DNA of 10,165 nt from DATDYW01 sp036516995. Its GTDB lineage: Bacteria; Patescibacteriota; Minisyncoccia; Phycocordibacterales; JAACPR01. The notes under the pieces were generated by a model. It was not told the origin of the DNA and did no database searches. It saw only the letters and a list, made by a program, of their open reading frames with translations. Below, in pieces: positions 4,804-10,165 of the stretch. The stretch spans positions 1-10,165 of the forward strand of contig DATDYW010000044.1 in assembly GCA_036516995.1 (NCBI GenBank). Direction: 5' to 3'. The number at the start of each line of letters is the position of its first letter. The stretch's first letter is position 1. The translations under genes and the position numbers were made by a program.

Positions 4804-6044
4804 TTTCCCGGCTCACGCCAGTTTTTCAGCGCCTCGGCGCGGTAGCGCGGAAACTGCCCATCGATGATCGCCTGCCGTGCCTCCTCCACAAGCCGCACCG
4901 AGAAACGAAGGTTGTGCTGCGTCAGGAGGATGGGGCCGAGCATTTCGTCGGCGCGGAAGAGGTGGGCGATGTAGGAGCGCGTGAACCCGGCTTTACAGGG
5001 AGCGCAGTCGCAGTTTGCTTCGATCGGGTGATGCTCGTCCCGTGCGGAGCCGCCGCGCAAAGATATTCTCCCCTCTTTGGTGTACGCGTACCCGGTTCTG
5101 GCTAGCCGTGCTGGCGAGACGCAGTCGAACGTGTCGTAGCCCTTCTCGATCGCCGCGAGCAGGTCGGGTGGCTCGCCAATGCCCAACATATGACGCGGAA
5201 GTTCGGGCGGCAGTTCATCGGCCACCCAACTCGCCACCGAATCGAGGTCTTTCCGCGCGAACGCGCCGCCGACGCCGATGCCGTCGAAGCCCATCTCCGC
5301 AATCTTCCTGGCGCTCTCTCGCCGCAGATCCTCGTGCCGTCCGCCCTGCACGACGCCGTAGATACCTTGCTTCCCTGCTGAAATTGAATCACGGTGCGCC
5401 ACAAGCGATCTCTTGGCCCAGCGGTGCGTCCGATCGAGCGCCTCGCGGAGGTAGTGCTTGCTTTCGTTCGGCGCGGGACACTCGTCAAAGGCAAAAATGA
5501 TGTCCGCCCCGAGCGCGTTCTGAATCTCCACCGATTTCTCTGGCGTGAACATGTGCGCCGAGCCATCGATGTGCGAGCGGAACGTCACGCCGTCCTCGCC
5601 CACGATTGCCGGTTTGAATTCCGCGGAAACATTGCGTCCATCGCCGCGCGCCATCTCGCCTGCCTGCAGCAGCAGCTCCTCGTCCGTATCTTTTGTAACC
5701 TTCCTGATAGAGCGCCCGAACGCCACGCCGAGCGAGAACACCTGGAAGCCGCCCGAGTCGGTGAACGTCGGGCCTTTCCATTTCGAGAATTCGCCAAGCC
5801 CGCCGCCAGCCGCCACAACCTGGTGCCCGGGCTGCAGGTAGAGGTGATACGTGTTGCCGAGGAACGCCTGCGCGCCCGTCGCCTTCAGCTGCTCCGGTGT
5901 CAGCCCTTTCACGGTTGCCTTAGTGCCAACAGGGATGAACGCCGGCGTCTGAATCTCGCCGTGGGGCGTTGAAATCGTGCCGGCGCGGGCGCGGCCACCC
6001 GGCACGGTTGCCGCGATCTTGAAGCTAATCGGAGATTTGGACAC
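4800..6044 (-). CDS. tgt: Queuine/preQ1 tRNA-guanine transglycosylase
   Basis: Tgt exchanges the wobble guanine-34 of GUN-anticodon tRNAs (Asp, Asn, His, Tyr) for preQ1, on the path to queuosine, in the cytoplasm. The 414-aa product has the catalytic Asp region TDSGGFQVFSL (D96), FAFDECP (D187), the VVQGG loop (231-235), the GIGVGG and MLGIGEPPDL segments, nucleophile D307 in TFDCVSPARLARTG, and the zinc ligands C345, C347, C350 and H377. An insertion of about 25 residues after FQVFSL (about 105-150) makes it longer than E. coli Tgt (375 aa). GTG 6044 is preceded by TGC-TAGATT at 6 nt and no Shine-Dalgarno sequence. No other queuosine gene lies in the window, so the source of preQ1 (made or salvaged) cannot be told. 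Confidence 0.96.
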   Translation of the reverse strand: MSKSPISFKIAATVPGGRARAGTISTPHGEIQTPAFIPVGTKATVKGLTPEQLKATGAQAFLGNTYHLYLQPGHQVVAAGGGLGEFSKWKGPTFTDSGGFQVFSLGVAFGRSIRKVTKDTDEELLLQAGEMARGDGRNVSAEFKPAIVGEDGVTFRSHIDGSAHMFTPEKSVEIQNALGADIIFAFDECPAPNESKHYLREALDRTHRWAKRSLVAHRDSISAGKQGIYGVVQGGRHEDLRRESARKIAEMGFDGIGVGGAFARKDLDSVASWVADELPPELPRHMLGIGEPPDLLAAIEKGYDTFDCVSPARLARTGYAYTKEGRISLRGGSARDEHHPIEANCDCAPCKAGFTRSYIAHLFRADEMLGPILLTQHNLRFSVRLVEEARQAIIDGQFPRYRAEALKNWREPGN

Positions 6045-6050
6045 GGCGGC

Positions 6051-6059
6051 AATCTAGCA
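6051..6059 (-). promoter_or_regulatory. tgt extended -10 promoter (TGC-TAGATT)
   Basis: On the minus strand TGC-TAGATT (6059-6051), then GCCGCC and the GTG at 6044. The spacing places transcription start on the start codon. No recognisable -35. Confidence 0.6.
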
Positions 6060-6087
6060 GAGGCACGCGAGAGGAGCGAGGCGGCAT

Positions 6088-6116
6088 TTGACATACACGA
6101 GGCATCGTAGTTGAAT
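6088..6116 (+). promoter_or_regulatory. Promoter of the 111-aa membrane protein (TTGACA-17-TTGAAT)
   Basis: Consensus -35 TTGACA (6088-6093), 17-nt spacer, TTGAAT (6111-6116), then 7 nt to the ATG at 6124. Predicts a leaderless mRNA; divergent from tgt. Confidence 0.6.
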
Positions 6117-6123
6117 CGGTGGC

Positions 6124-6459
6124 ATGAGCTCCTCGAAACTAAAAAAGTTTGGCTTCCCATTAGTCTTCCTCGTCTTCATCTACGCGGCCATCATTGTTGC
6201 GGTGTTTGCCGTCATCGTGGGTCCCGAATCCCTGGACGCTAGTCTGTCGACATCTCACTCTTGGATCTACATCTACCTACTGCTGGTAGTCGTAGCGCTC
6301 GCGATAGCGCTCTACGATTTGACGAGCCCGTCCCCGTATGGGCCGCCCAATAACGACTGGACCCCGAGTAACAACTGGATCGCAATGACTTGCGTTGGCG
6401 TGGCCATGTTCTACCTCTTCTGCCTGGCTATCCTTATTTTTCTCCTCAAGGGCATTTAG
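6124..6459 (+). CDS. Hypothetical membrane protein with three predicted helices (111 aa)
   Basis: Not recognised as a family. Three hydrophobic segments are clear: about residues 11-33 (FPLVFLVFIYAAIIVAVFAV), 46-66 (WIYIYLLLVVVALAIALYDL) and 85-108 (IAMTCVGVAMFYLFCLAI onwards). A basic N-terminus SSSKLKK suggests it faces the cytoplasm, and a Pro/Asn-rich loop (SPSPYGPPNNDWTPSNN, about 68-84) joins helices two and three. By the positive-inside rule the C-terminus would be outside, though the loop has few charges to confirm it. The ATG at 6124 fits a promoter 7 nt upstream. It is divergent from tgt over 79 bp and followed by 126 bp to the next gene. No function can be assigned. Confidence 0.75.
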   Translation: MSSSKLKKFGFPLVFLVFIYAAIIVAVFAVIVGPESLDASLSTSHSWIYIYLLLVVVALAIALYDLTSPSPYGPPNNDWTPSNNWIAMTCVGVAMFYLFCLAILIFLLKGI

Positions 6460-6566
6460 CCAGTAGCGGAGGTCGTCTGGCTCTTGGCAATGTCCTACCC
6501 GGGAGCACGATCCGAATCCTTACATCTGCCGACAGCTTCGCTGGGCAGGTTTTTCTTTTTTCGGTC

Positions 6567-6575
6567 TGCTACAAT
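6567..6575 (+). promoter_or_regulatory. Extended -10 promoter of the LOG-family gene (TGC-TACAAT)
   Basis: TGC-TACAAT (6567-6575) lies 10 nt before the ATG at 6586, leaving a leader of only a few bases. No good -35; a T-rich tract (6550-6561) precedes it. This places the start well inside the longer open frame that begins at 6484. Confidence 0.65.
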
Positions 6576-6585
6576 CCTTCCCGTA

Positions 6586-7317
6586 ATGCCCGACGCAGTC
6601 AGCCACCCCATCACCCCGCCCGCCAAGCGCACCTGCGACCCCGTCACGCTCGAGCAGCTGCACTCGGACACCGAGCGGCGCGTCGCCCAGGCGAGCCAGG
6701 AGCTGCGCGACGGTCTCTCGTTCGTCGGGTCCTGCCAGCCCACGGTCAGCATTTTCGGCTCGGCGGTCGAGCCCGAGGGCAGCCCCGACTACGAGAGTGC
6801 GCGCCACCTCGCCGGGCGCATCGCCAAGGAGCTCGGCTACGCGATTGTCACGGGCGGCGCGGGCGGCACAATGGAGGCTGCGAACCGCGGTGCCAAAGAG
6901 GCCGGCGGCACCTCGATTGGCCTCACCATTCAGCTCCCGCACGAGCAGATGACGAACGGCTACCTGACCCAGCACCTCGACTTCTACTACTTCTTCACCC
7001 GCAAGGTCGCGCTCGCCTACTCCGCCGAGGCCTACCTCTTCTTTCCCGGCGGCTTCGGCACCCACGACGAGCTCCTGGAAATCCTGACGCTCGTTCAGAC
7101 GCGCAAGATGGAGCGCGACGTGCCCATTGTCCTCGTCGGCGAAAAGTTTTGGACGCCGTTCGCCAACTACGTCCGCGACCAGCTCCTGGCTAGCGGGAAA
7201 ATCGATCCGGGCAACGAGCGGCTCTTCACCGTCACCGACGACGAGGAGCGCATCCTAGAAATAATCCGGGCCGCACCGATTCGGCACGTGGCTCCTCGGC
7301 CTGCCGGCGCGTCCTAG
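6586..7317 (+). CDS. LOG-family protein (TIGR00730-type Rossmann fold)
   Basis: A 243-residue member of the LOG/lysine-decarboxylase-like fold family. Known members are cytokinin riboside 5'-monophosphate phosphoribohydrolases or act on other nucleotide 5'-monophosphates. Signature motifs are present: SIFGSAV at the first strand (about 54-60), GYAIVTGGAGGTMEAANRGA near 84-105, and PGGFGTHDE near 149-157, whose glycine-rich loop and Glu bind the phosphoribosyl group. An N-terminal helical extension of about 50 residues precedes the core, as in longer bacterial members. The frame is open upstream to 6484, but those 34 residues are unlike the family and an extended -10 at 6567-6575 lies inside them, so ATG 6586 is preferred. 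The substrate cannot be fixed from sequence; a plant-hormone role is not implied. Confidence 0.92.
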   Translation: MPDAVSHPITPPAKRTCDPVTLEQLHSDTERRVAQASQELRDGLSFVGSCQPTVSIFGSAVEPEGSPDYESARHLAGRIAKELGYAIVTGGAGGTMEAANRGAKEAGGTSIGLTIQLPHEQMTNGYLTQHLDFYYFFTRKVALAYSAEAYLFFPGGFGTHDELLEILTLVQTRKMERDVPIVLVGEKFWTPFANYVRDQLLASGKIDPGNERLFTVTDDEERILEIIRAAPIRHVAPRPAGAS

Positions 7318-7322
7318 CGCCG

Positions 7323-7339
7323 AGCGGAGAAACCGCTTT
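7323..7339 (+). terminator. Weak intrinsic terminator after the LOG-family gene
   Basis: AGCGG (7323-7327) pairs with CCGCT (7333-7337) around AGAAA, followed by only TT before a G. It lies 5 nt after the stop codon. The stem is short and the T tract poor, so efficiency is doubtful. Confidence 0.35.
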
Positions 7340-7398
7340 GTCCGCGTGCGGCCGAGGAGGGCCGTAGCCATGTCGCGGCTCTGCGCGACGGGCGAGGC

Positions 7399-7472
7399 GG
7401 GGTCGCGAGCACTTAGATTTTTGCCAATTTCCAATTCAAGAATTGGCAAAAAGCTTAGTGACTCGTGACCCC
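7399..7472. repeat. 74-bp imperfect inverted repeat in a convergent gap
   Basis: Left arm 7399-7429 (GGGGTCGCGAG...TTTTTGCCAATT) and right arm 7441-7472 are inverted copies, with three substitutions and one 1-nt bulge, around an 11-nt loop. The innermost 12 bp (TTTTTGCCAATT/AATTGGCAAAAA) are perfect. The T tracts lie on the 5' side of the stem on both strands, so it is not a canonical intrinsic terminator, though it could still block converging transcription from the LOG and PH-domain genes. The remainder of the 7318-7489 gap holds only the weak hairpin at 7323-7339 and a short AGCCG/CGGCT dyad at 7474-7484. Confidence 0.8.
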
Positions 7473-7489
7473 AAGCCGACGGCTCAAAA

Positions 7490-8041
7490 CTAGGGCTGGC
7501 TCGCCGAGAGCGGGGCCGCGGCCGCAATTTGGTTTCGCGCTACGTGGCCGATGCGCGCGTTGATTGCGTCGACCATTTTCTGCGGTTCAGAGACGTTGGT
7601 GATGACGAACTCGGTCTCCTCGGCGGCGGTCTGGACGCGGATTATTCCGAAGCCGAGGTAGGTGGCGAGGATGCCGTTGATCTCGGCGGTGACCTCCTGC
7701 ACCTTCTCGAAGCGCAGCGAGGAGACCTCGCGGTGGAAGAGCCCCTTCTGGTCGACGTCGATGAGGCGCCGGTCGGTGACCACCCACATATCGAGGTAGT
7801 AGTCGATCCACATCACGAAGCCGACGATCCAGGCGAACAGAACCCATCCGGCGTAGAGGTAGAGGGCGAGCGCGGAGGCGTTGCCGGGGAGCTCCCAGGC
7901 GACTGATAGATTAGAGACGACCGCGTAGGCAAAGATTGGCAGGAACAGAAGCACTCCAATAAAAAGTCCAGGGAGAACAAGTACAATCCAGTGCCGTCGC
8001 ACCTCGAGAGCCACCTCTTCGCCTGGTTCGAGGGTGATCAT
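7490..8041 (-). CDS. Membrane protein with bacterial PH (DUF304/YdbS-like) domain
   Basis: A 183-residue protein with two hydrophobic segments (about 17-43, WIVLVLPGLFIGVLLFLPI, and 58-82, ALYLYAGWVLFAWIVGFVMW) followed by a bacterial PH-like domain at about 84-165: YLDMWVVTDRRLIDVDQKG, then SLRFEKVQEVTAEINGI, GFGIIRVQTAAE and FVITNVSEPQKMVDAINAR. This order, two helices then the V(V)TDRRL strand, is typical of the YdbS/DUF304 group, whose function is poorly known. The C-terminal Ala/Ser/Pro tail is probably disordered. ATG 8041 starts 8 nt after the stop of the upstream small membrane gene, with no Shine-Dalgarno sequence; TAATAG over the upstream stop codon sits 5 nt before the ATG and could be a -10. 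It is probably co-transcribed with that gene. Confidence 0.85.
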   Translation of the reverse strand: MITLEPGEEVALEVRRHWIVLVLPGLFIGVLLFLPIFAYAVVSNLSVAWELPGNASALALYLYAGWVLFAWIVGFVMWIDYYLDMWVVTDRRLIDVDQKGLFHREVSSLRFEKVQEVTAEINGILATYLGFGIIRVQTAAEETEFVITNVSEPQKMVDAINARIGHVARNQIAAAAPLSASQP

Positions 8042-8049
8042 AATTTCTA

Positions 8050-8277
8050 TTACGCGCCGTAAGCAGCCGCGCTGAGCCCCATCCCTACCAGAAGGGCGAT
8101 GCCGCCGACGTAGTAGAGCGCCGTAGCGAAATCGCGGTTGGTGTTGGAGACGCCGTAGTAGCTCCAGTGGTGCGAGATAAAAATAGAGGCAACGGTGAAA
8201 ATCACAGCCATTGCGAGCAGCCCCAGCCAGAGGCCTGAAGCGGGAATCGGGAGATTGACGACGATAGGTTCCTTCAC
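8050..8277 (-). CDS. Small membrane protein with two predicted helices (75 aa)
   Basis: Not recognised. Two hydrophobic helices are seen at about 15-35 (GLWLGLLAMAVIFTVASIFI) and 51-72 (ATALYYVGGIALLVGMGLSA), joined by a polar loop SHHWSYYGVSNTNRD. There is no cleavable signal peptide. GTG 8277 is chosen because TGG-TAGAAT ends 7 nt upstream. The gene is first of an apparent two-gene operon with the PH-domain protein (8-nt gap), so the two may work together at the membrane, but this is inference from position. It diverges from hisS across 106 bp that hold a perfect palindrome. Confidence 0.75.
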   Translation of the reverse strand: MKEPIVVNLPIPASGLWLGLLAMAVIFTVASIFISHHWSYYGVSNTNRDFATALYYVGGIALLVGMGLSAAAYGA

Positions 8278-8284
8278 GGCAAAA

Positions 8285-8293
8285 ATTCTACCA
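8285..8293 (-). promoter_or_regulatory. Extended -10 promoter of the membrane operon (TGG-TAGAAT)
   Basis: On the minus strand TGG-TAGAAT (8293-8285), then 7 nt to the GTG at 8277. At a 17-nt spacer the -35 position (8313-8308, TAAACG) is poor and lies inside the 32-bp palindrome, so a palindrome-binding protein could compete with or assist RNA polymerase. Confidence 0.55.
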
Positions 8294-8305
8294 TCCGCCC
8301 GCTGT

Positions 8306-8337
8306 ATCGTTTAGCTGTCTATAGACAGCTAAACGAT
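8306..8337. repeat. Perfect 32-bp palindrome between divergent genes, possible operator
   Basis: ATCGTTTAGCTGTCTA (8306-8321) is followed immediately by its exact reverse complement (8322-8337), with no spacer. There is no T run on either side, so it is not an intrinsic terminator. It lies 13 nt upstream of the membrane-operon -10 and 34 nt upstream of the hisS -10. It does not resemble a dif/Xer site. A dimeric or tetrameric regulator, a cruciform, or a nuclease/methylase site are possibilities. Confidence 0.9.
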
Positions 8338-8370
8338 CAGGGCGCACTTTCGCCTTTCGCCGCGGACAGG

Positions 8371-8376
8371 TAGGAT
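8371..8376 (+). promoter_or_regulatory. Possible hisS -10 (TAGGAT)
   Basis: TAGGAT (8371-8376) ends 7 nt before the ATG at 8384, the same spacing as in several other genes here. The -35 position is weak (TTTCGC, 8348-8353, 17-nt spacer) and no TG extension is present. Confidence 0.4.
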
Positions 8377-8383
8377 TGGCCGC

Positions 8384-9616
8384 ATGTCCAAGGGCCTCCC
8401 CACCGATCCGTACAAGGGCGTCCGCGATTTCTACCCCGCCGACTTCGCCAAGCGGGAGAAAATCTTCAGCGCCTGGCGTGCGGTCTCGCGGCGCTTCGGC
8501 TACGAGCCCTACGATGCGTCGCCGCTCGAGGCTACCGAAATCTACGCCGCCAAGACGGGCGACGAGATTGTCGGCGAGCAGACCTACACCTTCACCGACC
8601 GCGGCGACCGCTCCGTGACGCTGCGCCCCGAAATGACGCCGACGGTGGCCCGAATGGTCGCCGCTCGCCGCCGCGACCTCGCCTTCCCGCTGCGCCTCTA
8701 CTCCATCCCCAACCTCTTCCGCTACGAGAGCCCGCAGCGCGGCCGCCTGCGCGAGCACTACCAGTGGAACTGCGATGTCTTCGGCATTCCCGGCATCGAA
8801 GCCGAGGTGGAGCTAATTCAGATGGCGGTGGAATCGCTGCAGTCGCTCGGACTCAAGCCGGAAAACTTCGAGGTTCGCCTCAACGACCGCGCCGCGCTCT
8901 CCGGTTGGTTCGAGGCACAGGGTTACAGCAACACCCAGACCAAGGCGCTGCTGCGCCTGCTCGACAAGCGGCGCAAGATCGAGGACTTCGATGCGCAAGC
9001 TGCGGAGGTCGCCGGCAAGCCGTTCGTGTTTGAAATGGGCGAGCCGGAGAGCGTGCGGACGGTGCGCGAGCAGCTCGCGCTGCGCAAGATTACGAACGTG
9101 AGCTTCGTGCCTGATATGGTCCGCGGCTTCGACTACTACACCGGCGTCGTCTTCGAGGTTTTCGAGAAGAGCGGCAAGAACCCTCGCTCGGTTGCCGGCG
9201 GCGGCCGCTACGACAAGCTCCTTGAGATCTTCGGCGAGCCGGGCATCCCCACCGCCGGCTTCGGGATGGGCGACGTGGTGCTCGGTGACGTGCTCGAGGA
9301 CGCGGGGCTCGCGGCGGGCGAGGCTACCGCTCCCGCTGTCACCGTCATCCCGCTCGCTGCGGAGCAGGTGCAGGCCGCCGAAAAGTTTGCCGACCAGCTC
9401 CGCTGCGGCAGGAGCTCTCCCTCCGTCGCCGTCGATCCCACCGACCGTAAGCTCGGCGATCGGCTCGCGACGGCCGGTAAGCGTGGCTCGAAGTTCGCGG
9501 CGATCGTCGGCCCGAAAGAGGCGGCCAGCGGCACGGCGACGCTCAAGAATCTCGAGACCGCGGAACAGTCTGCAGCGCCCCTCACGGCGGAGGAGTTCGC
9601 CAAGAACATCGGCTAA
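8384..9616 (+). CDS. hisS: Histidyl-tRNA synthetase
   Basis: Class II aminoacyl-tRNA synthetase that charges tRNA-His. The 410-residue protein shows the opening GVRDFYPAD (12-20), TLRPEMTPTVAR (79-90), motif 2 SIPNLFRYESPQRGRLREHYQWNCDVFG (about 107-134), the histidine-binding motif RGFDYYTG (247-254), AGGGRYDKL (271-279), and motif 3 at about 291-303. Motif 3 reads GFGMGDVVLGDVL instead of the common GFAIGLERL, so the usual ATP-binding arginine is not in place. A C-terminal anticodon-binding domain (about 318-410) follows; its last 30 residues are Ala/Thr/Glu-rich and of low complexity. Length is slightly short of E. coli HisRS (424 aa). The stop codon overlaps the start of the exonuclease gene (TAATG). 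Confidence 0.96.
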   Translation: MSKGLPTDPYKGVRDFYPADFAKREKIFSAWRAVSRRFGYEPYDASPLEATEIYAAKTGDEIVGEQTYTFTDRGDRSVTLRPEMTPTVARMVAARRRDLAFPLRLYSIPNLFRYESPQRGRLREHYQWNCDVFGIPGIEAEVELIQMAVESLQSLGLKPENFEVRLNDRAALSGWFEAQGYSNTQTKALLRLLDKRRKIEDFDAQAAEVAGKPFVFEMGEPESVRTVREQLALRKITNVSFVPDMVRGFDYYTGVVFEVFEKSGKNPRSVAGGGRYDKLLEIFGEPGIPTAGFGMGDVVLGDVLEDAGLAAGEATAPAVTVIPLAAEQVQAAEKFADQLRCGRSSPSVAVDPTDRKLGDRLATAGKRGSKFAAIVGPKEAASGTATLKNLETAEQSAAPLTAEEFAKNIG

Positions 9617-10165
9617 TGCGCTTCCTGACGGTAGACATCGAGACCTCCAACACCTTCGACGAGGCGGGTTCGTCTGACCCAGCAGATCTCGAAATTTCGG
9701 TAGTCTGCGTGCATGACTCGCAGACGGGGCAGGTTGAGGCGTACCTCAATGAAGAGTTGAGCAAGCTCTGGCCGGTGATACTCGAGGCCGACGGCCTCAT
9801 AGGCTGGAACTCCGACCACTTCGATCTGCCCATACTCGCCCGCCGCTACCCGGGGAGCTTCGACTCGAAGCGCTCTGTGGATTTAATGCGCGAGATGCAG
9901 CGAGTGATTGGCCGTCGCATCAAGCTCGACCACGTGGCGCAGGCGACGCTCGGAAAAGGTAAGAGCGCCGACGGACTGCAGGCGCTAGTGTGGTGGCGCA
10001 ACGGCGAGAAGCAGAAGGTCATCGACTACTGCAAGCAGGACGTGCTCGTCACCCGAGAGCTTTTCGACTACGCGCTCAAGAATGGCGAGCTCAAGTACCC
10101 GACCAACGGCGGCGTTGAGACTGCGAAGCTCGACACCTCCGAGTGGCTCACCAAGCCGCAGGCGC
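9616..10165 (+). CDS. DEDDy-type 3'-5' exonuclease (RNase H fold), cut by right window edge
   Basis: A DnaQ-like nuclease, 183 residues visible. The three exonuclease motifs are present: Exo I VDIET (D7, E9), Exo II NSDHFD (N65, F69, D70) in GWNSDHFDLPIL, and Exo III YCKQD (Y138, D142), the YxxxD form that defines DEDDy enzymes. Invariant metal-binding acids are intact, so it should be active on DNA or RNA. It resembles stand-alone RNase H-like exonucleases (YprB-like) more than a DNA polymerase proofreading domain, because it starts at the first motif and no polymerase is visible, but the missing C-terminus could change that. The ATG at 9616 shares its A with the hisS stop TAA, with no separate promoter, implying translational coupling to hisS. 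Substrate unknown. Confidence 0.88.
   Translation, partial: MRFLTVDIETSNTFDEAGSSDPADLEISVVCVHDSQTGQVEAYLNEELSKLWPVILEADGLIGWNSDHFDLPILARRYPGSFDSKRSVDLMREMQRVIGRRIKLDHVAQATLGKGKSADGLQALVWWRNGEKQKVIDYCKQDVLVTRELFDYALKNGELKYPTNGGVETAKLDTSEWLTKPQA

Noticed and set aside
6484..6585. Upstream start for the LOG-family protein
   Set aside because: The extra 34 residues are unlike the family and the extended -10 (6567-6575) lies within them.
8306..8337. Palindrome as a dif/Xer or integration site
   Set aside because: No match to the dif consensus, no integrase nearby and no mobile genes in the window.

Overview
The window is a compact, moderately GC-rich bacterial chromosome segment. It carries housekeeping genes, several small hypothetical genes and short intergenic regions dense in signals. 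TGA is a normal stop (tgt, the NYN gene and the 119-aa ORF end in it), so recoded lineages are unlikely. The small gene set, short divergent promoter regions, near-absence of Shine-Dalgarno sites and the Tgt and HisRS variants would suit a candidate-phyla (Patescibacteria/Parcubacteria-like) genome. That placement is an inference and no marker here proves it.

Layout. 1-690 (-): 5' part of uvrA, running off the left edge. 774-1019 (+): two tandem promoter-hairpin modules that look like small RNA genes. 993-1511 (-): NYN-domain nuclease. 1620-1847 (-): short basic protein. 1921-4155 (-): uvrB. 4204-4563 (+): unknown acidic protein, divergent from uvrB. 4577-4799: noncoding, with two minus-strand promoter-like sequences and a structured RNA candidate. 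4800-6044 (-): tgt. 6124-6459 (+): three-helix membrane protein. 6586-7317 (+): LOG-family protein. 7318-7489: convergent gap with a 74-bp inverted repeat. 7490-8277 (-): PH-domain membrane protein preceded by a small two-helix membrane protein. 8306-8337: perfect 32-bp palindrome. 8384-9616 (+): hisS. 9616 to the right edge (+): DEDDy 3'-5' exonuclease.

How the genes relate. UvrA and UvrB are partners in nucleotide excision repair and lie on the same strand, separated by two small genes and the RNA modules. Tgt and HisRS serve tRNA modification and charging. The exonuclease start overlaps the hisS stop, which suggests translational coupling. The two membrane proteins at 7490-8277 form an apparent operon.

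The most distinctive features are regulatory. Ten genes have a -10-like hexamer only 5-10 nt before the chosen start codon, implying leaderless mRNAs, and this sets several starts downstream of the longest reading frame. By contrast, the noncoding modules have strong TTGAC plus extended -10 promoters. The twin hairpins at 822-865 and 967-1009 share a loop, show a compensatory base-pair swap, and have wobbles that are G-U only when read from the + strand, so they are good candidates for an undescribed small RNA family. No tRNA, rRNA, CRISPR array, insertion sequence or other mobile element was seen.
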